From: Massilia sp. ZL223
Lineage (GTDB): Bacteria > Pseudomonadota > Gammaproteobacteria > Burkholderiales > Burkholderiaceae_D
Length of the DNA: 34,964 nucleotides
Reading direction: 5' to 3'
Assembly (NCBI RefSeq): GCF_018119395.1
Contig: NZ_JAGPWD010000049.1
Coordinates: 1 to 34,964, forward strand
How positions within the stretch are numbered: position 1 is the stretch's first letter; every line of letters starts with the position of its first letter. The translations under genes were made by a program, and so were the position numbers. The notes beneath the pieces are model-generated. The model searched no databases and had not been told where the DNA came from. It was given only the letters and a program-made list of their open reading frames with translations. Below are positions 1 through 9,974 of this stretch, piece by piece.

Positions 1-3
1 CTA

Positions 4-516
4 TTAACCCCTGCGCTTGGCCGCCAGCGCTCTCAGCGCCGCCACCAGCTCCTTGTTCTGCGCCGTCTCCGGCAAGGTCTCCGCCAGCTCTTCAAACGCC
101 TGCACCGCCGTCGGCGGCAGCTCCAGGTTGCGCATCTGCGGCTTCTCGTCCACCGCGCGCGTCATCTGCACCTTCAGCCTGATCGACTCCACGCCCCAGC
201 CGCGCTGCTGCAGGGTCGCCTGCAGCTTGGGCAGCATCTGCTTGAGCCTGGCCGCCAGCGCCGAGCTGGGCACGGCCAGCACCAGCACCGTCTCCTGGAA
301 GGAAATCACGTCGCAGCCAGTGAACATGGCCGGCAGGGCCGCATGGCAGTCGGCCTGCAGGCGCGCCATCCGGTTCGCGGCCGGCAGCAGGCTCGCCATG
401 CGATCGTTGCCGCGAAGAAAATCTGTCGCGACAAACGAGGTTTGGCGGTTCCTGGTACCGAAAATATGGAACGGACGCTGCTTGGAAGGAGGGGCGGACT
501 GCATGCCCCGCAACAT
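4..516 (-). CDS. DUF721 / DciA-family protein
   Basis: A 170-residue protein of the DUF721 (DciA-like) family. DciA proteins load or assist the replicative helicase DnaB in bacteria that lack DnaC, so a replication-initiation role is the family-based expectation. The middle of the protein (about residues 45-110) has the usual small alpha/beta domain that begins around LLPAANRMARLQADC; the C-terminal 50 residues are charged and Ala-rich. The gene is divergent from secA, a neighbour arrangement I recall from other Burkholderiales. The ATG at 516 is used here; a second in-frame ATG at 504 is an equally plausible start, since neither has a clear ribosome binding site. The stop codon sits at the very edge of the window. 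Family call is fairly secure, biochemical role inferred. Confidence 0.75.
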   Translation of the reverse strand: MLRGMQSAPPSKQRPFHIFGTRNRQTSFVATDFLRGNDRMASLLPAANRMARLQADCHAALPAMFTGCDVISFQETVLVLAVPSSALAARLKQMLPKLQATLQQRGWGVESIRLKVQMTRAVDEKPQMRNLELPPTAVQAFEELAETLPETAQNKELVAALRALAAKRRG

Positions 517-731
517 ACCACAGCGGGCAAGGTTTGCAATGCCAGCCTAACAACGAGTGCTATTTGATAACATTCTTGGGTGCATGACTCTTGTTATCCT
601 GCCCAACATCCCCAAGTGTGGCCGGATCGCATGATAAAATCAGTAGCTTTTTGCCATAGGCGGTCTTCGATGATTATCTATCTGATATCATCCCTGGCTC
701 TTTTTTGCGGCGTATTTATTTAGAACACAGC

Positions 732-3515
<2,784 letters not shown>

Positions 3516-3536
3516 TAGCTGATCGTGTCATGTGAA

Positions 3537-3568
3537 AACGGCCGGAGTGATCCGGCCGTTTTTGTTTT
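3537..3568 (+). terminator. Intrinsic terminator of secA
   Basis: A perfect 10-bp stem (AACGGCCGGA paired with TCCGGCCGTT) closes on a GTGA tetraloop and runs straight into a T-rich tract. It starts 21 bases after the secA stop codon. This is a textbook Rho-independent terminator. Confidence 0.92.
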
Positions 3569-3596
3569 GTGGGTCTGCCAGCACACCACCAGCGCC

Positions 3597-3917
3597 TCAC
3601 CGCGCCCAATAATCCACCACCAGCGACTTCTCCAGGCATCCCCCCAAGGTCGACACAAAGCGCTGATGCTCCGGATGCACCAGATAAGCATCCCGATCCT
3701 CCACCGACGCGAACGACAGCGCGAAGCAATGCGAAAACCCGTCGTTCAGCCCCTCCGGACTGACGTTGGTCCCCCATTCCAGGTCAGCGACGCCGGGAAT
3801 GGCCTCCTCGAGGCTTTCGAAATCCGACACGATGGCGTCGATCTGATCGGCGGATGCGCCGTCCTTGAACGAAAACAGGACGACATGGCGTAGTGGGGCG
3901 GAAAGATTGGCAGTCAT
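3597..3917 (-). CDS. Dabb (stress-responsive A/B barrel) domain protein
   Basis: A 106-residue protein of the Dabb family, small dimeric alpha/beta-barrel proteins found in many bacteria and plants, mostly of unknown substrate. Family hallmarks seen are the N-terminal strand LRHVVLFSFKDGAS, the central GTNVSPEGLNDGFSHCFALSF, and the C-terminal HPEHQRFVSTL followed by VVDYWA. The frame is open further upstream to 4019, but the ATG at 3917 gives the standard family N-terminus. It runs toward secA and appears to be a single-gene unit. No enzyme activity can be assigned from the sequence. Confidence 0.85.
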   Translation of the reverse strand: MTANLSAPLRHVVLFSFKDGASADQIDAIVSDFESLEEAIPGVADLEWGTNVSPEGLNDGFSHCFALSFASVEDRDAYLVHPEHQRFVSTLGGCLEKSLVVDYWAR

Positions 3918-3984
3918 GGCAGGCTCGCAAAGTGGGTGGAGGTTTGCGTGATGGTAGCGCCGCCCCGCGCTTCGGCGCGCCCAA

Positions 3985-4018
3985 TAAAAAAGCCGCGGCC
4001 CGAATGGATGCCGCGGCA
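3985..4018 (-). terminator. Intrinsic terminator downstream of the DUF6404-like gene
   Basis: Two copies of the palindrome GCCGCGGC (3992-3999 and 4010-4017) form an 8-bp stem with a 10-base loop. On the minus strand the stem is followed by a run of six T. It begins about 30 bases past the stop codon at 4050, so it most likely ends that gene's transcript. Confidence 0.8.
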
Positions 4019-4049
4019 AAAGGGAAGCAGGCCCCAGGACGCTCAGGCT

Positions 4050-4445
4050 TCAGCGAGGCAGCGCTGTCGTCGGGGATGCATGATCTTGCGGGACGTCGCG
4101 CAGCGACTCCCAGCTCGGCAAGTTGTGCTTCAGCCGCTCGCGGCGGTACACGAAAGCCATGAACAAGCCGTAACACAGGCCGGCGCAGAGCGCCGTTGCC
4201 GTGCCCCTCAACAAGCTCGTGCCTTCACGGAACCAGACAATCGCCCACATGATCGTGCCCCAGAAAACGGCAAACCAGGCGCCGAACAAGGACGCTGCGG
4301 CGGCAAAGTCCATGAAGTGCGGAGGCCGGACCTGGATGCCCAGGTTCCACAGGAGCTGGAACGGAGGAGGGGTAAAGCGGTAGCGCTTGAGGCCGTGGCG
4401 CGACAGGACGGTGAAGGCGCGCGCTTTCTGGGTCTGGAAATCCAT
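4050..4445 (-). CDS. DUF6404-like small membrane protein
   Basis: A 131-residue protein with a soluble N-terminal third containing a motif like GLKRYRFTPPPFQLLWNLG followed by VRPPHF, then two hydrophobic helices (about residues 46-66 and 78-98) and a short charged tail. This Pro-Pro/LLWRLG/PPHF pattern followed by two helices is what I recall for DUF6404 proteins, whose function is unknown. The ATG at 4445 is chosen because it aligns with that pattern; an in-frame TTG at 4466 would add seven residues. Predicted to sit in the inner membrane. It is monocistronic, closed by the hairpin at 3985-4018. Family membership is from memory and only moderately certain. Confidence 0.65.
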   Translation of the reverse strand: MDFQTQKARAFTVLSRHGLKRYRFTPPPFQLLWNLGIQVRPPHFMDFAAAASLFGAWFAVFWGTIMWAIVWFREGTSLLRGTATALCAGLCYGLFMAFVYRRERLKHNLPSWESLRDVPQDHASPTTALPR

Positions 4446-4601
4446 GGTGTCCAAGGTGGTTCGCAAGCCTCAAGCTTACCAAGCGCCTGGAGCAAGAAAA
4501 TGCATGCATTGTCACCAAAAGCTATTCGATAGCAATAAGCGAGACGCCTGCGCGACCGCAATCGCCGACGATGGAAGCCTTCATTCGATCACGAGGCCAT
4601 T

Positions 4602-5120
4602 ATGTACCCGCACCTGGAATCCGCCGCGCTGCGCATCCTCTCCTTACCGCAAGACTTCGTGCGCCGCGCCCGCGCCGGCGTCGACGACCTGGGCCAGCCT
4701 GTCGAACCTCATCTCGCACAAGGAGGAGAACCGCTGCGCGACGCGCTGCGGCGCGCCGAGCCGGGCGAAGCGATCCTGCTCGCCAGCTACTGCCCCTTCA
4801 CCCAGGCCGGACCCTACCGCGAATACGGCCCGGTCTTCCTGGCGGCGCAGGGAGAAGGCGCAGCGCAGCGCGCCTCCCTGCCGGTCGATGGGGAGATCCC
4901 CTACCTGGGCGCGAGCTTCGTGCTGCGCGCCTACAGCCGCGACGAGCGCATCGTCGACGCCCGCGTCAGCTCGCCCCAGGCGGCGGCCGCCGACCTGACT
5001 GCCTTCTTCGCGCGTGAGGACGTCGCCTTCGTGCTGGCCCGCTTCACCGCCTACGGCTGCTATGCGCTGCGCGTCGAGCGTTCCATGTCCGGCGGCGGCG
5101 ACATCGCCTTGCGCAGGTAA
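4602..5120 (+). CDS. DUF1203 domain protein
   Basis: A 172-residue soluble protein matching the DUF1203 family by its overall pattern: an N-terminal stretch ending in DDLGQPVEP, a central EAILLASYCPFTQAGPYREYGPVFL segment, and the near-invariant C-terminal FTAYGCYALRVER. Function of the family is unknown. The ATG at 4602 is preceded by a weak GAGGC ribosome binding site. Its last 61 bases overlap the 3' end of the convergent MerR gene, so the two transcripts are antisense to each other at their ends. No signal peptide or membrane segment is visible. Confidence 0.85.
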   Translation: MYPHLESAALRILSLPQDFVRRARAGVDDLGQPVEPHLAQGGEPLRDALRRAEPGEAILLASYCPFTQAGPYREYGPVFLAAQGEGAAQRASLPVDGEIPYLGASFVLRAYSRDERIVDARVSSPQAAAADLTAFFAREDVAFVLARFTAYGCYALRVERSMSGGGDIALRR

Positions 5121-6103
5121 TCGAGCATGTCGTCGCCGATGCCGCTGCCCATGCGCAGCACGGGTTCGCTGGCGCTGGCCCGGCGGAAGGCTTCGACGGC
5201 GACCGGGTCGGTACCTACCATGTCCTGGAACATGCTCATCCAGCGCCGCGCCAGCGCCCGCGCCTCGGGGCCGCGCGCGTCGGGATCGCTCCCCATCTGC
5301 TCGCGCACCGCGCCGATCAGGCCGGGCCACTCGTGCCCGTGCTCTGCCTGGTGGCGCGCCATGCGCTCCAGGACCTCGGGCGCGAGGTAGCGCGCATACA
5401 CGTCGCGCCGCAACTCGCCGATGGATGCCATCACATAGCCCATCAGTTCCGGCGAGACGCCGAACTGCTCCTGCATGGCCTGCTGTTCGCGCGCGGCCAT
5501 CAGGTTGATGCGGCTGGCGAAGGCATCGTTGTGCGCGGTATCGCGCTGGAAGGCGTCCAGCCAGCGCTGGGCGAAGGACTTGGCGGCGCTCGAAGCCGGT
5601 GGAACTTGCGAACGCATCAGGCCCGTTCCCTGTTCGACCAATTGCCGCCAGTCGGCCTGCGCATCGGGATTGCTGAAAAAGGGAAGCTGCTCCAGTTCGT
5701 CCTTGGTGAAGTATTGTTCGTACACGGTCATCGTCTCCAACGTGGTGAGCCAGTCGGACAGTTCGGGCTTGGCCCCGCGCACCAGCTCGCCGCGCAGGCG
5801 CAGCAGCTGCCGGCGCATCTGCGTGGCGTCAAGGATCTGCCGGTCGACGGCGGCGAGCTGGCGCTCGACCACCGCCAGCGGCGAGGCGTCCGGACTGTCC
5901 AGGTAAAGGCCGATGTCGGCCAGGCTCATGCCGAGAACGCGCAGGGCCTGGATCTGCTGCAGCCTGGCCACGTCGTCACGGTCGTAGAGCCGGTAGCCGG
6001 CATCGGAACGCGCGGAAGGGCGGAGCAGCCCGATGCTGTCGTAATGGTGCAGCGTGCGCACAGTGAGGTGCGCGAGCGCGGCGAGTTCTCCTACTTTCAG
6101 CAT
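5060..6103 (-). CDS. MerR-family regulator with TipAS-type effector domain
   Basis: A 347-residue transcription activator. Residues 1-70 form the MerR winged helix-turn-helix (MLKVGELAALAHLTVRTLHHYD, then GYRLYDRDDVARLQQI). A short coiled coil follows (about 75-120), and then a long helical region containing YEQYFTKDELEQLPFF, typical of the TipAS fold that binds thiopeptides and other hydrophobic or cationic compounds. The region after about residue 240 looks like a second, related helical segment, which explains the length. The ATG at 6103 is preceded by an AAGGAG ribosome binding site. A MerR-type promoter lies directly upstream, so autoregulation is likely. No efflux pump or other obvious target is adjacent. 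Ligand unknown. Confidence 0.9.
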   Translation of the reverse strand: MLKVGELAALAHLTVRTLHHYDSIGLLRPSARSDAGYRLYDRDDVARLQQIQALRVLGMSLADIGLYLDSPDASPLAVVERQLAAVDRQILDATQMRRQLLRLRGELVRGAKPELSDWLTTLETMTVYEQYFTKDELEQLPFFSNPDAQADWRQLVEQGTGLMRSQVPPASSAAKSFAQRWLDAFQRDTAHNDAFASRINLMAAREQQAMQEQFGVSPELMGYVMASIGELRRDVYARYLAPEVLERMARHQAEHGHEWPGLIGAVREQMGSDPDARGPEARALARRWMSMFQDMVGTDPVAVEAFRRASASEPVLRMGSGIGDDMLDYLRKAMSPPPDMERSTRSA

Positions 6104-6132
6104 GGGTCGGCTCCTTTCTTCAGCGTGGCGCC

Positions 6133-6163
6133 AGTGTCGACCCTCACGCGGCGTGAGGGTCAA
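6133..6163 (-). promoter_or_regulatory. MerR-type operator-promoter with 19-bp spacer
   Basis: On the minus strand TTGACC (-35, at 6163-6158) is followed by exactly 19 bases and then GACACT (-10, at 6138-6133). The spacer is filled by an inverted repeat with 11-base arms GACCCTCACGC and GCGTGAGGGTC around one central base (6139-6161). Overlong 19-bp spacers spanned by a dyad are the signature of MerR-activated promoters. It reads into the MerR/TipAS gene, whose ATG is 30 bases downstream, implying self-activation. Confidence 0.88.
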
Positions 6164-6197
6164 GAGGGCGATGAACGCGAGATGATACCGCGCAGGC

Positions 6198-7199
6198 TTA
6201 CCAGACCATCTTGTTCCAGGTGTTGTCGCCGACGATGCCGTCCGCGCCCAGGCCCTTGGAGGTCTGGAAGTTCTTGACCGCCGTGGCCGTGGCCGGGCCG
6301 AAGGCGCCGTCGACCGCGATGCCGGCGCCGCTTTCGTTCAGCTGGCTCTGCACCGCGCGCACCTTGGCGCCCGAGTCCCCCTGCTGGGTGAGGATGGTCA
6401 GCGCCGGCCAGGTCGCGTTGCCGACGATGCCGTCCGCACCCAGGCCGTGCGAGGATTGGAAGTTCTTCACCGCGGTCTGGGTGGCCGTGTCGAAGCTGGC
6501 GTTCACGGTGAGCGTATAGCCCCATTGCTGCAGCAGGTACTGGATGCTGCGCACCCGCTCGCCCGTATTGCCGTACTGGACCAGCGGCCAGGTCATGCTC
6601 GTGCCGCCGCTGCCGCTGCCCGCGACCAGCGATTTATAGCGCGGCCAGTCCCAGCCCGAACCCGGGTCGGTGTGGCTCTGGTTGGCGTAGTTGACGTGGC
6701 CCTTGACGTTGTACAGCGAGTCCGATGGCACCGCATTCCAGCCCGCGCCACCGTCGTAGACCTTCTGCGACAGCGAGCGCGAAGCCAGGATGTCGCGCGT
6801 GAGCGCGGCCGAGGCGTTGTACATGGCGCTGGTGTACCAGGTGCCGGGATCGTTGATGTAGCCCTCGTGCTCGATGCCGACAGTGTAGCCGTTCGAGGTC
6901 CCCACGTGCCATGCCTTGTCGGCCTCGCGCACCATCTGGGTCACTTGGCCGTCCGACGAACGGATGACGTAGTGGGCGCTGACGCCGGCGCTGCAGTTCT
7001 GGAACCAGGAGATCGAGCCCGCGTAGGAGCCCTGAGTGGTGTGCACGGTCACATGGCTGACGGCGGCGGTGCGGGCCGAATAATTGCAGCTGGCGGCCGG
7101 GTTCCAGATGGCGGGCGGATAGTCGGTCGAGGCGAGGGCCGGCTGTACGGACGCAGCAAGGCAGAGGCTTGCGAGCAAGCCGCGAAAGATAGTCTTCAT
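6198..7199 (-). CDS. Secreted N-acetylmuramoyl-L-alanine amidase with two PG-binding domains
   Basis: A 333-residue exported murein amidase. Residues 1-23 are a Sec signal peptide ending in ALA. Residues about 45-185 form an Amidase_2 (AmpD/T7-lysozyme type) domain: the expected zinc ligands are H53 in VTVHTTQG, H168 in GHVNYANQ and D178 in TDPG, with H168 and D178 ten apart as in AmpD, and E110 in VGIEHEG. A Gly/Ser linker follows near 194-200, and then two tandem peptidoglycan-binding domains (about 207-265 and 273-331), each with the DGIVGxxTW ending. It should cleave between MurNAc and the L-Ala of the stem peptide, in the periplasm or outside the cell. A good GGAGA ribosome binding site precedes the ATG. 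It lies 24 bases after the transglycosylase-like gene, in the same operon. Confidence 0.93.
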   Translation of the reverse strand: MKTIFRGLLASLCLAASVQPALASTDYPPAIWNPAASCNYSARTAAVSHVTVHTTQGSYAGSISWFQNCSAGVSAHYVIRSSDGQVTQMVREADKAWHVGTSNGYTVGIEHEGYINDPGTWYTSAMYNASAALTRDILASRSLSQKVYDGGAGWNAVPSDSLYNVKGHVNYANQSHTDPGSGWDWPRYKSLVAGSGSGGTSMTWPLVQYGNTGERVRSIQYLLQQWGYTLTVNASFDTATQTAVKNFQSSHGLGADGIVGNATWPALTILTQQGDSGAKVRAVQSQLNESGAGIAVDGAFGPATATAVKNFQTSKGLGADGIVGDNTWNKMVW

Positions 7200-7223
7200 G
7201 AGATTGTCTCCGTAGATGCTGCT

Positions 7224-7949
7224 TTATTTTTTATTCGGGGTGTCGGCGAAGTCGGGCGCCGAGATCTTCGGATCCGGCGTGCCGGTTTCGACCGTGATGC
7301 GGCGCGCGGACAGCTTCCTGAGCTTGTCCTTGCCGTAGATGCGCTCCATCTCGACATGGCGCTGGTTGATCTTGTACTGGTCGCTGCCGCGTCCCTGGCG
7401 GATCGCGGTATAGACCTCGTAGGAATAGATCTGCGCGATCTCGCGCTGCGGGATGCCGCTGTAGCGGGCCACGGCGTCTTCCCAGTCCTCGAGCGGGAAG
7501 GCGCGCGTCTTGCGGTTGCCGTACTGGGCGAGCAGGGCGGCGGCGGCGCGGATGTTGCTGCGGGTGTCGGAGGCGGCTTGCTCGGGCGTGACGCGGATCA
7601 GCGCCGCGCCTTGCGTCAGCGAGTGGCCGAAGTGCGGATCGTCGCGCAGTCCCATGATGCCGTAGCTGATCGGCATGCCGTGGTGCGATTCGACTTCGAC
7701 CTCGGGCTCGCCGTTTTTCTTGAGCTGCCCCTTGGGCACGTGCGGGTGCCAGCGCGTCTCGGCATAGGCGATCGATTCGAGCAGCTCGACCGGGACATTG
7801 AACTCGTCGGACGCTGCCTTGAAGTACTGCTTGTACTGCTTCGCCGATACGCTCAGCTCGGCGGGTTTGCCGTCGGCGAACGCCAGCGGCGTCCCGGCAA
7901 GTCCGGCGCACAGCACGACGAGCAGCCGCGCCTTTACGGTTACCTTCAT
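7224..7949 (-). CDS. Exported lytic-transglycosylase-like protein
   Basis: A 241-residue exported protein. Residues 1-25 form a signal peptide (LAFA cleavage region). Residues about 45-190 resemble a soluble lytic transglycosylase / lysozyme-like fold: E64 in SIAYAETRW is placed like the catalytic Glu, YGIMGL at 96-101 matches the conserved glycan-cleft motif, and RYSGIPQREIAQIYSYEVY matches the C-terminal AxYN-type helix. The C-terminal 50 residues are polar and probably disordered. The family reaction is cleavage of MurNAc-GlcNAc with 1,6-anhydro product. The frame is open upstream to 8156, but the ATG at 7949 has an AGGAGA ribosome binding site and a signal peptide. It is the first gene of a two-gene operon with the amidase, giving glycan- and peptide-side cleavage together. 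Confidence 0.8.
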   Translation of the reverse strand: MKVTVKARLLVVLCAGLAGTPLAFADGKPAELSVSAKQYKQYFKAASDEFNVPVELLESIAYAETRWHPHVPKGQLKKNGEPEVEVESHHGMPISYGIMGLRDDPHFGHSLTQGAALIRVTPEQAASDTRSNIRAAAALLAQYGNRKTRAFPLEDWEDAVARYSGIPQREIAQIYSYEVYTAIRQGRGSDQYKINQRHVEMERIYGKDKLRKLSARRITVETGTPDPKISAPDFADTPNKK

Positions 7950-8385
7950 TGTTGTCTCCTGTTGTTGGTGTGGATGCCGGCCGGCGCACGGCTTGCCTGA
8001 ACGGCCCGCCGAGTATATGCATGGTTTTCCGCGGGAAATCGTAAGGCTTTGATCCGCAACAAGAAAATGAACTAAGTTCAATTGTGCGCGGCTATAGCGG
8101 AAAACGTGCTTATGAACTGGGGTTAACGGCCCAAAAGCTAGAGCTATCGTTTGCACGGCCGTGCGGACAGAAATGCCGGGCGGACGGCACGCATGTCACT
8201 TTGGCAAACATGGGATTTCACAATGCGTCGTCATCGAACGACGTTTTCAGGCTCTTGCGGCAGAGAAGGGCGATCCGATGTTGTTATTGCTATTCGCCAA
8301 GGATAAATTGATATAACATCGTTAATTAAAAGTGATTAAAGTCAATCGCATTTCCTGTATAACAACATCTAAGATAACAACATCG
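7950..8385. other. 436-bp divergent intergenic region
   Basis: This region separates the cell-wall hydrolase operon (leftward) from the PEP-CTERM unit (rightward). It is more AT-rich than its surroundings from about 8270 onward. It contains a short perfect palindrome GCACGGCCGTGC near 8154-8165, and a 6-bp stem (CGTCGT at 8226-8231 with ACGACG at 8238-8243) followed by TTTT. A 75-codon open frame at 8084-8311 has no family features and is not called as a gene. Confidence 0.6.
8281..8309 (+). promoter_or_regulatory. Candidate promoter of the PEP-CTERM unit
   Basis: TTGTTA at 8281-8286 and TAAATT at 8304-8309 are separated by 17 bases, with four of six matches to each sigma-70 box, in an AT-rich stretch. 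It would give a leader of roughly 70 bases before the ATG at 8386. Only pattern evidence supports it. Confidence 0.35.
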
Positions 8386-9252
8386 ATGGCAAAACATCTC
8401 ACCGCCGCGCTTGCCCTGGCTGGCGCCGCCTCGGTCCAGGCCGCCCCGATCACCACCACCCAGACCATCAGCCTGGGAGAGCTGCTGACTTCCGGCCAGT
8501 CGGCCAATATCAGCTTCAACCTGAATTCGCAGCTGGCCCAGCTGGGCCGCGGCGCACAGGACATCCTTGAAGCCGACCTGATCGTGTACGGCTACTCGGA
8601 TGCCCAGTACAACCAGAACAACGCGATGCCGTACAGCGGCTACGAGAACATGGGAACGTCGAGCCACACCGTCTACGTGCCCTATACCTATACCTACTAC
8701 GTCGGCAACGGCTGTTACTACACCTGGCTCGGCAGCCGCCGGTGCGAAAGCTATTCCCCGGTGACGGGAACCGCCTACTACAGCTTCAATGTGACCGATA
8801 CCTCCAGCGTGCGCTCGCGCGACATCGCCCATCGCGACACCGTGGCCGACACCATGCTGGTGGACGTTGCAGGCCAGCAGGGCAGCGACAGCGCCTCCAC
8901 CACGAGTAACTCGGCAGGATCCTACGGCGCGCCGGTCTACGAGCGCACCGACGGCAGCTACCAGAACGGCTACCTCTACCGCTACGTGCGCGAGCGCGAC
9001 ACCTACGAAGCGATCTCGGGCGCGCTCGAAGTCGCGTTCCACCTGAATGCCGACGCGCTCAAGTCGCTCACGTCGGACGGTATCCTCGAGGCGCTGGTGT
9101 CCGCCCCGCTCGGCCAGTTCAGGCTGCAGACCGCTTCGCTGACCTATGTGACCGGCGACCCGTCCAGCGAGGTGCCGGAGCCGGGAACGCTGGGCCTGAT
9201 GGCGGCGGCGGCCTTGGGCGCGGCTGCCGTGCGCCGCCGCAACAAGGCCTAA
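8386..9252 (+). CDS. PEP-CTERM surface protein with Tyr-rich patch
   Basis: A 288-residue exported protein. Residues 1-19 are a signal peptide (ALALAGAASVQA). The C-terminus is a PEP-CTERM sorting signal: VPEP at 263-266, a hydrophobic helix, then RRR, the substrate of exosortase EpsH/XrtA-type systems used by EPS-producing proteobacteria. The mature part is mostly beta-rich with no domain I recognise. Residues 97-132 hold ten tyrosines plus W114, bracketed by cysteines 110 and 120, which could form a disulfide loop. An in-frame GTG at 8332 would add 18 residues without a signal sequence, so the ATG at 8386 is preferred, although its ribosome binding site is poor. The DUF6445 gene starts nine bases after the stop, and a halogenase gene follows. 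Confidence 0.85.
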   Translation: MAKHLTAALALAGAASVQAAPITTTQTISLGELLTSGQSANISFNLNSQLAQLGRGAQDILEADLIVYGYSDAQYNQNNAMPYSGYENMGTSSHTVYVPYTYTYYVGNGCYYTWLGSRRCESYSPVTGTAYYSFNVTDTSSVRSRDIAHRDTVADTMLVDVAGQQGSDSASTTSNSAGSYGAPVYERTDGSYQNGYLYRYVRERDTYEAISGALEVAFHLNADALKSLTSDGILEALVSAPLGQFRLQTASLTYVTGDPSSEVPEPGTLGLMAAAALGAAAVRRRNKA

Positions 9253-9261
9253 GGAGCACCG

Positions 9262-9942
9262 GTGTCCCTGTTCGCGCTGAATCCGGCCGCCACCCTGAGC
9301 GTCGAATGTACGCCGGCCGGCACCCAGGTGCTGGTGGTCGACGATTTCTACGCCGATCCGCAGGCGGTGCGGGCGGCTGCGCTCGCCGGCCGCTACGACG
9401 CGTCGACGGCCTACTACCCCGGCATGCACAGCGGCATCGACAGGGAAGAGACGGCCGCGCTGTTCGCTACGCTGACACGCATGTTCTCCTTGCTCGGCAA
9501 CGTGCGTGCCGTGACGGACAGCATCTGGTCCGATTTCTCGATCGTTACGACACCGGCCGCTCAGATGCTGGCCAAGCAGAAGCACCCCCACGTCGATCCG
9601 GTGCCGCTCGCCGGGCTGGTCTACCTGAACGACGAGTACGAGGTCGGGACCGGTTTCTTCCGCCACCGGCCGACCGGCCTCGCCACCATGGTATCGCTCG
9701 AGGACGCGAAGCGCTACCAGGCCTGGCTGGACGAATTCGGCGAAGCGAGCCAGCCGGAAACCTATGCCGTCGGCGATGACGGTCCATGGGAGCGCGTGTA
9801 CTCCCTGCGGGGCAAGTTCAACCGGCTGGTCATGTACGCGGGCAATGCCTTTCATGCGATCGACATGCGCGACGTGGCGGCTGCCCCGACCATGCGCCAG
9901 GCGCGCCTGACGCAACGCATCTTCGTCGGCGAAGTCGAGTAG
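9262..9942 (+). CDS. DUF6445 family protein, possible non-heme iron oxygenase fold
   Basis: A 226-residue soluble protein recognised as DUF6445 by YYPGMHSG near residue 51, KHPHVDPVPLAGLVYLND at 107-124, GTGFFRHRPTG, and NRLVMYAGNAFHAI near 187. These families commonly sit beside tryptophan-halogenase genes. The layout H110-x-D112, then H198, then R219 in the last strand resembles the metal and 2-oxoglutarate ligands of Fe(II)/2OG dioxygenases; this fold assignment is my inference. The start is GTG at 9262, with an AAGGAG ribosome binding site five bases before it. It lies nine bases after the PEP-CTERM gene and 32 bases before the halogenase, consistent with co-transcription. No signal peptide, so it acts in the cytoplasm. 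Confidence 0.78.
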   Translation: MSLFALNPAATLSVECTPAGTQVLVVDDFYADPQAVRAAALAGRYDASTAYYPGMHSGIDREETAALFATLTRMFSLLGNVRAVTDSIWSDFSIVTTPAAQMLAKQKHPHVDPVPLAGLVYLNDEYEVGTGFFRHRPTGLATMVSLEDAKRYQAWLDEFGEASQPETYAVGDDGPWERVYSLRGKFNRLVMYAGNAFHAIDMRDVAAAPTMRQARLTQRIFVGEVE

Positions 9943-9974
9943 CCGGCAGTATTTCTTTCTCAGTAGTTTGCACC

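Noticed and set aside
705..731. An upstream TTG start for secA
   Set aside because: It adds nine residues not typical of SecA; the ATG at 732 gives the family N-terminus.
6447..8000. A 517-codon plus-strand frame over the amidase and transglycosylase-like genes
   Set aside because: It is antisense to two genes with signal peptides, catalytic motifs and good ribosome binding sites.
8084..8311. A 75-codon plus-strand frame in the intergenic region before the PEP-CTERM gene
   Set aside because: No ribosome binding site, no family features, and composition unlike neighbouring genes.
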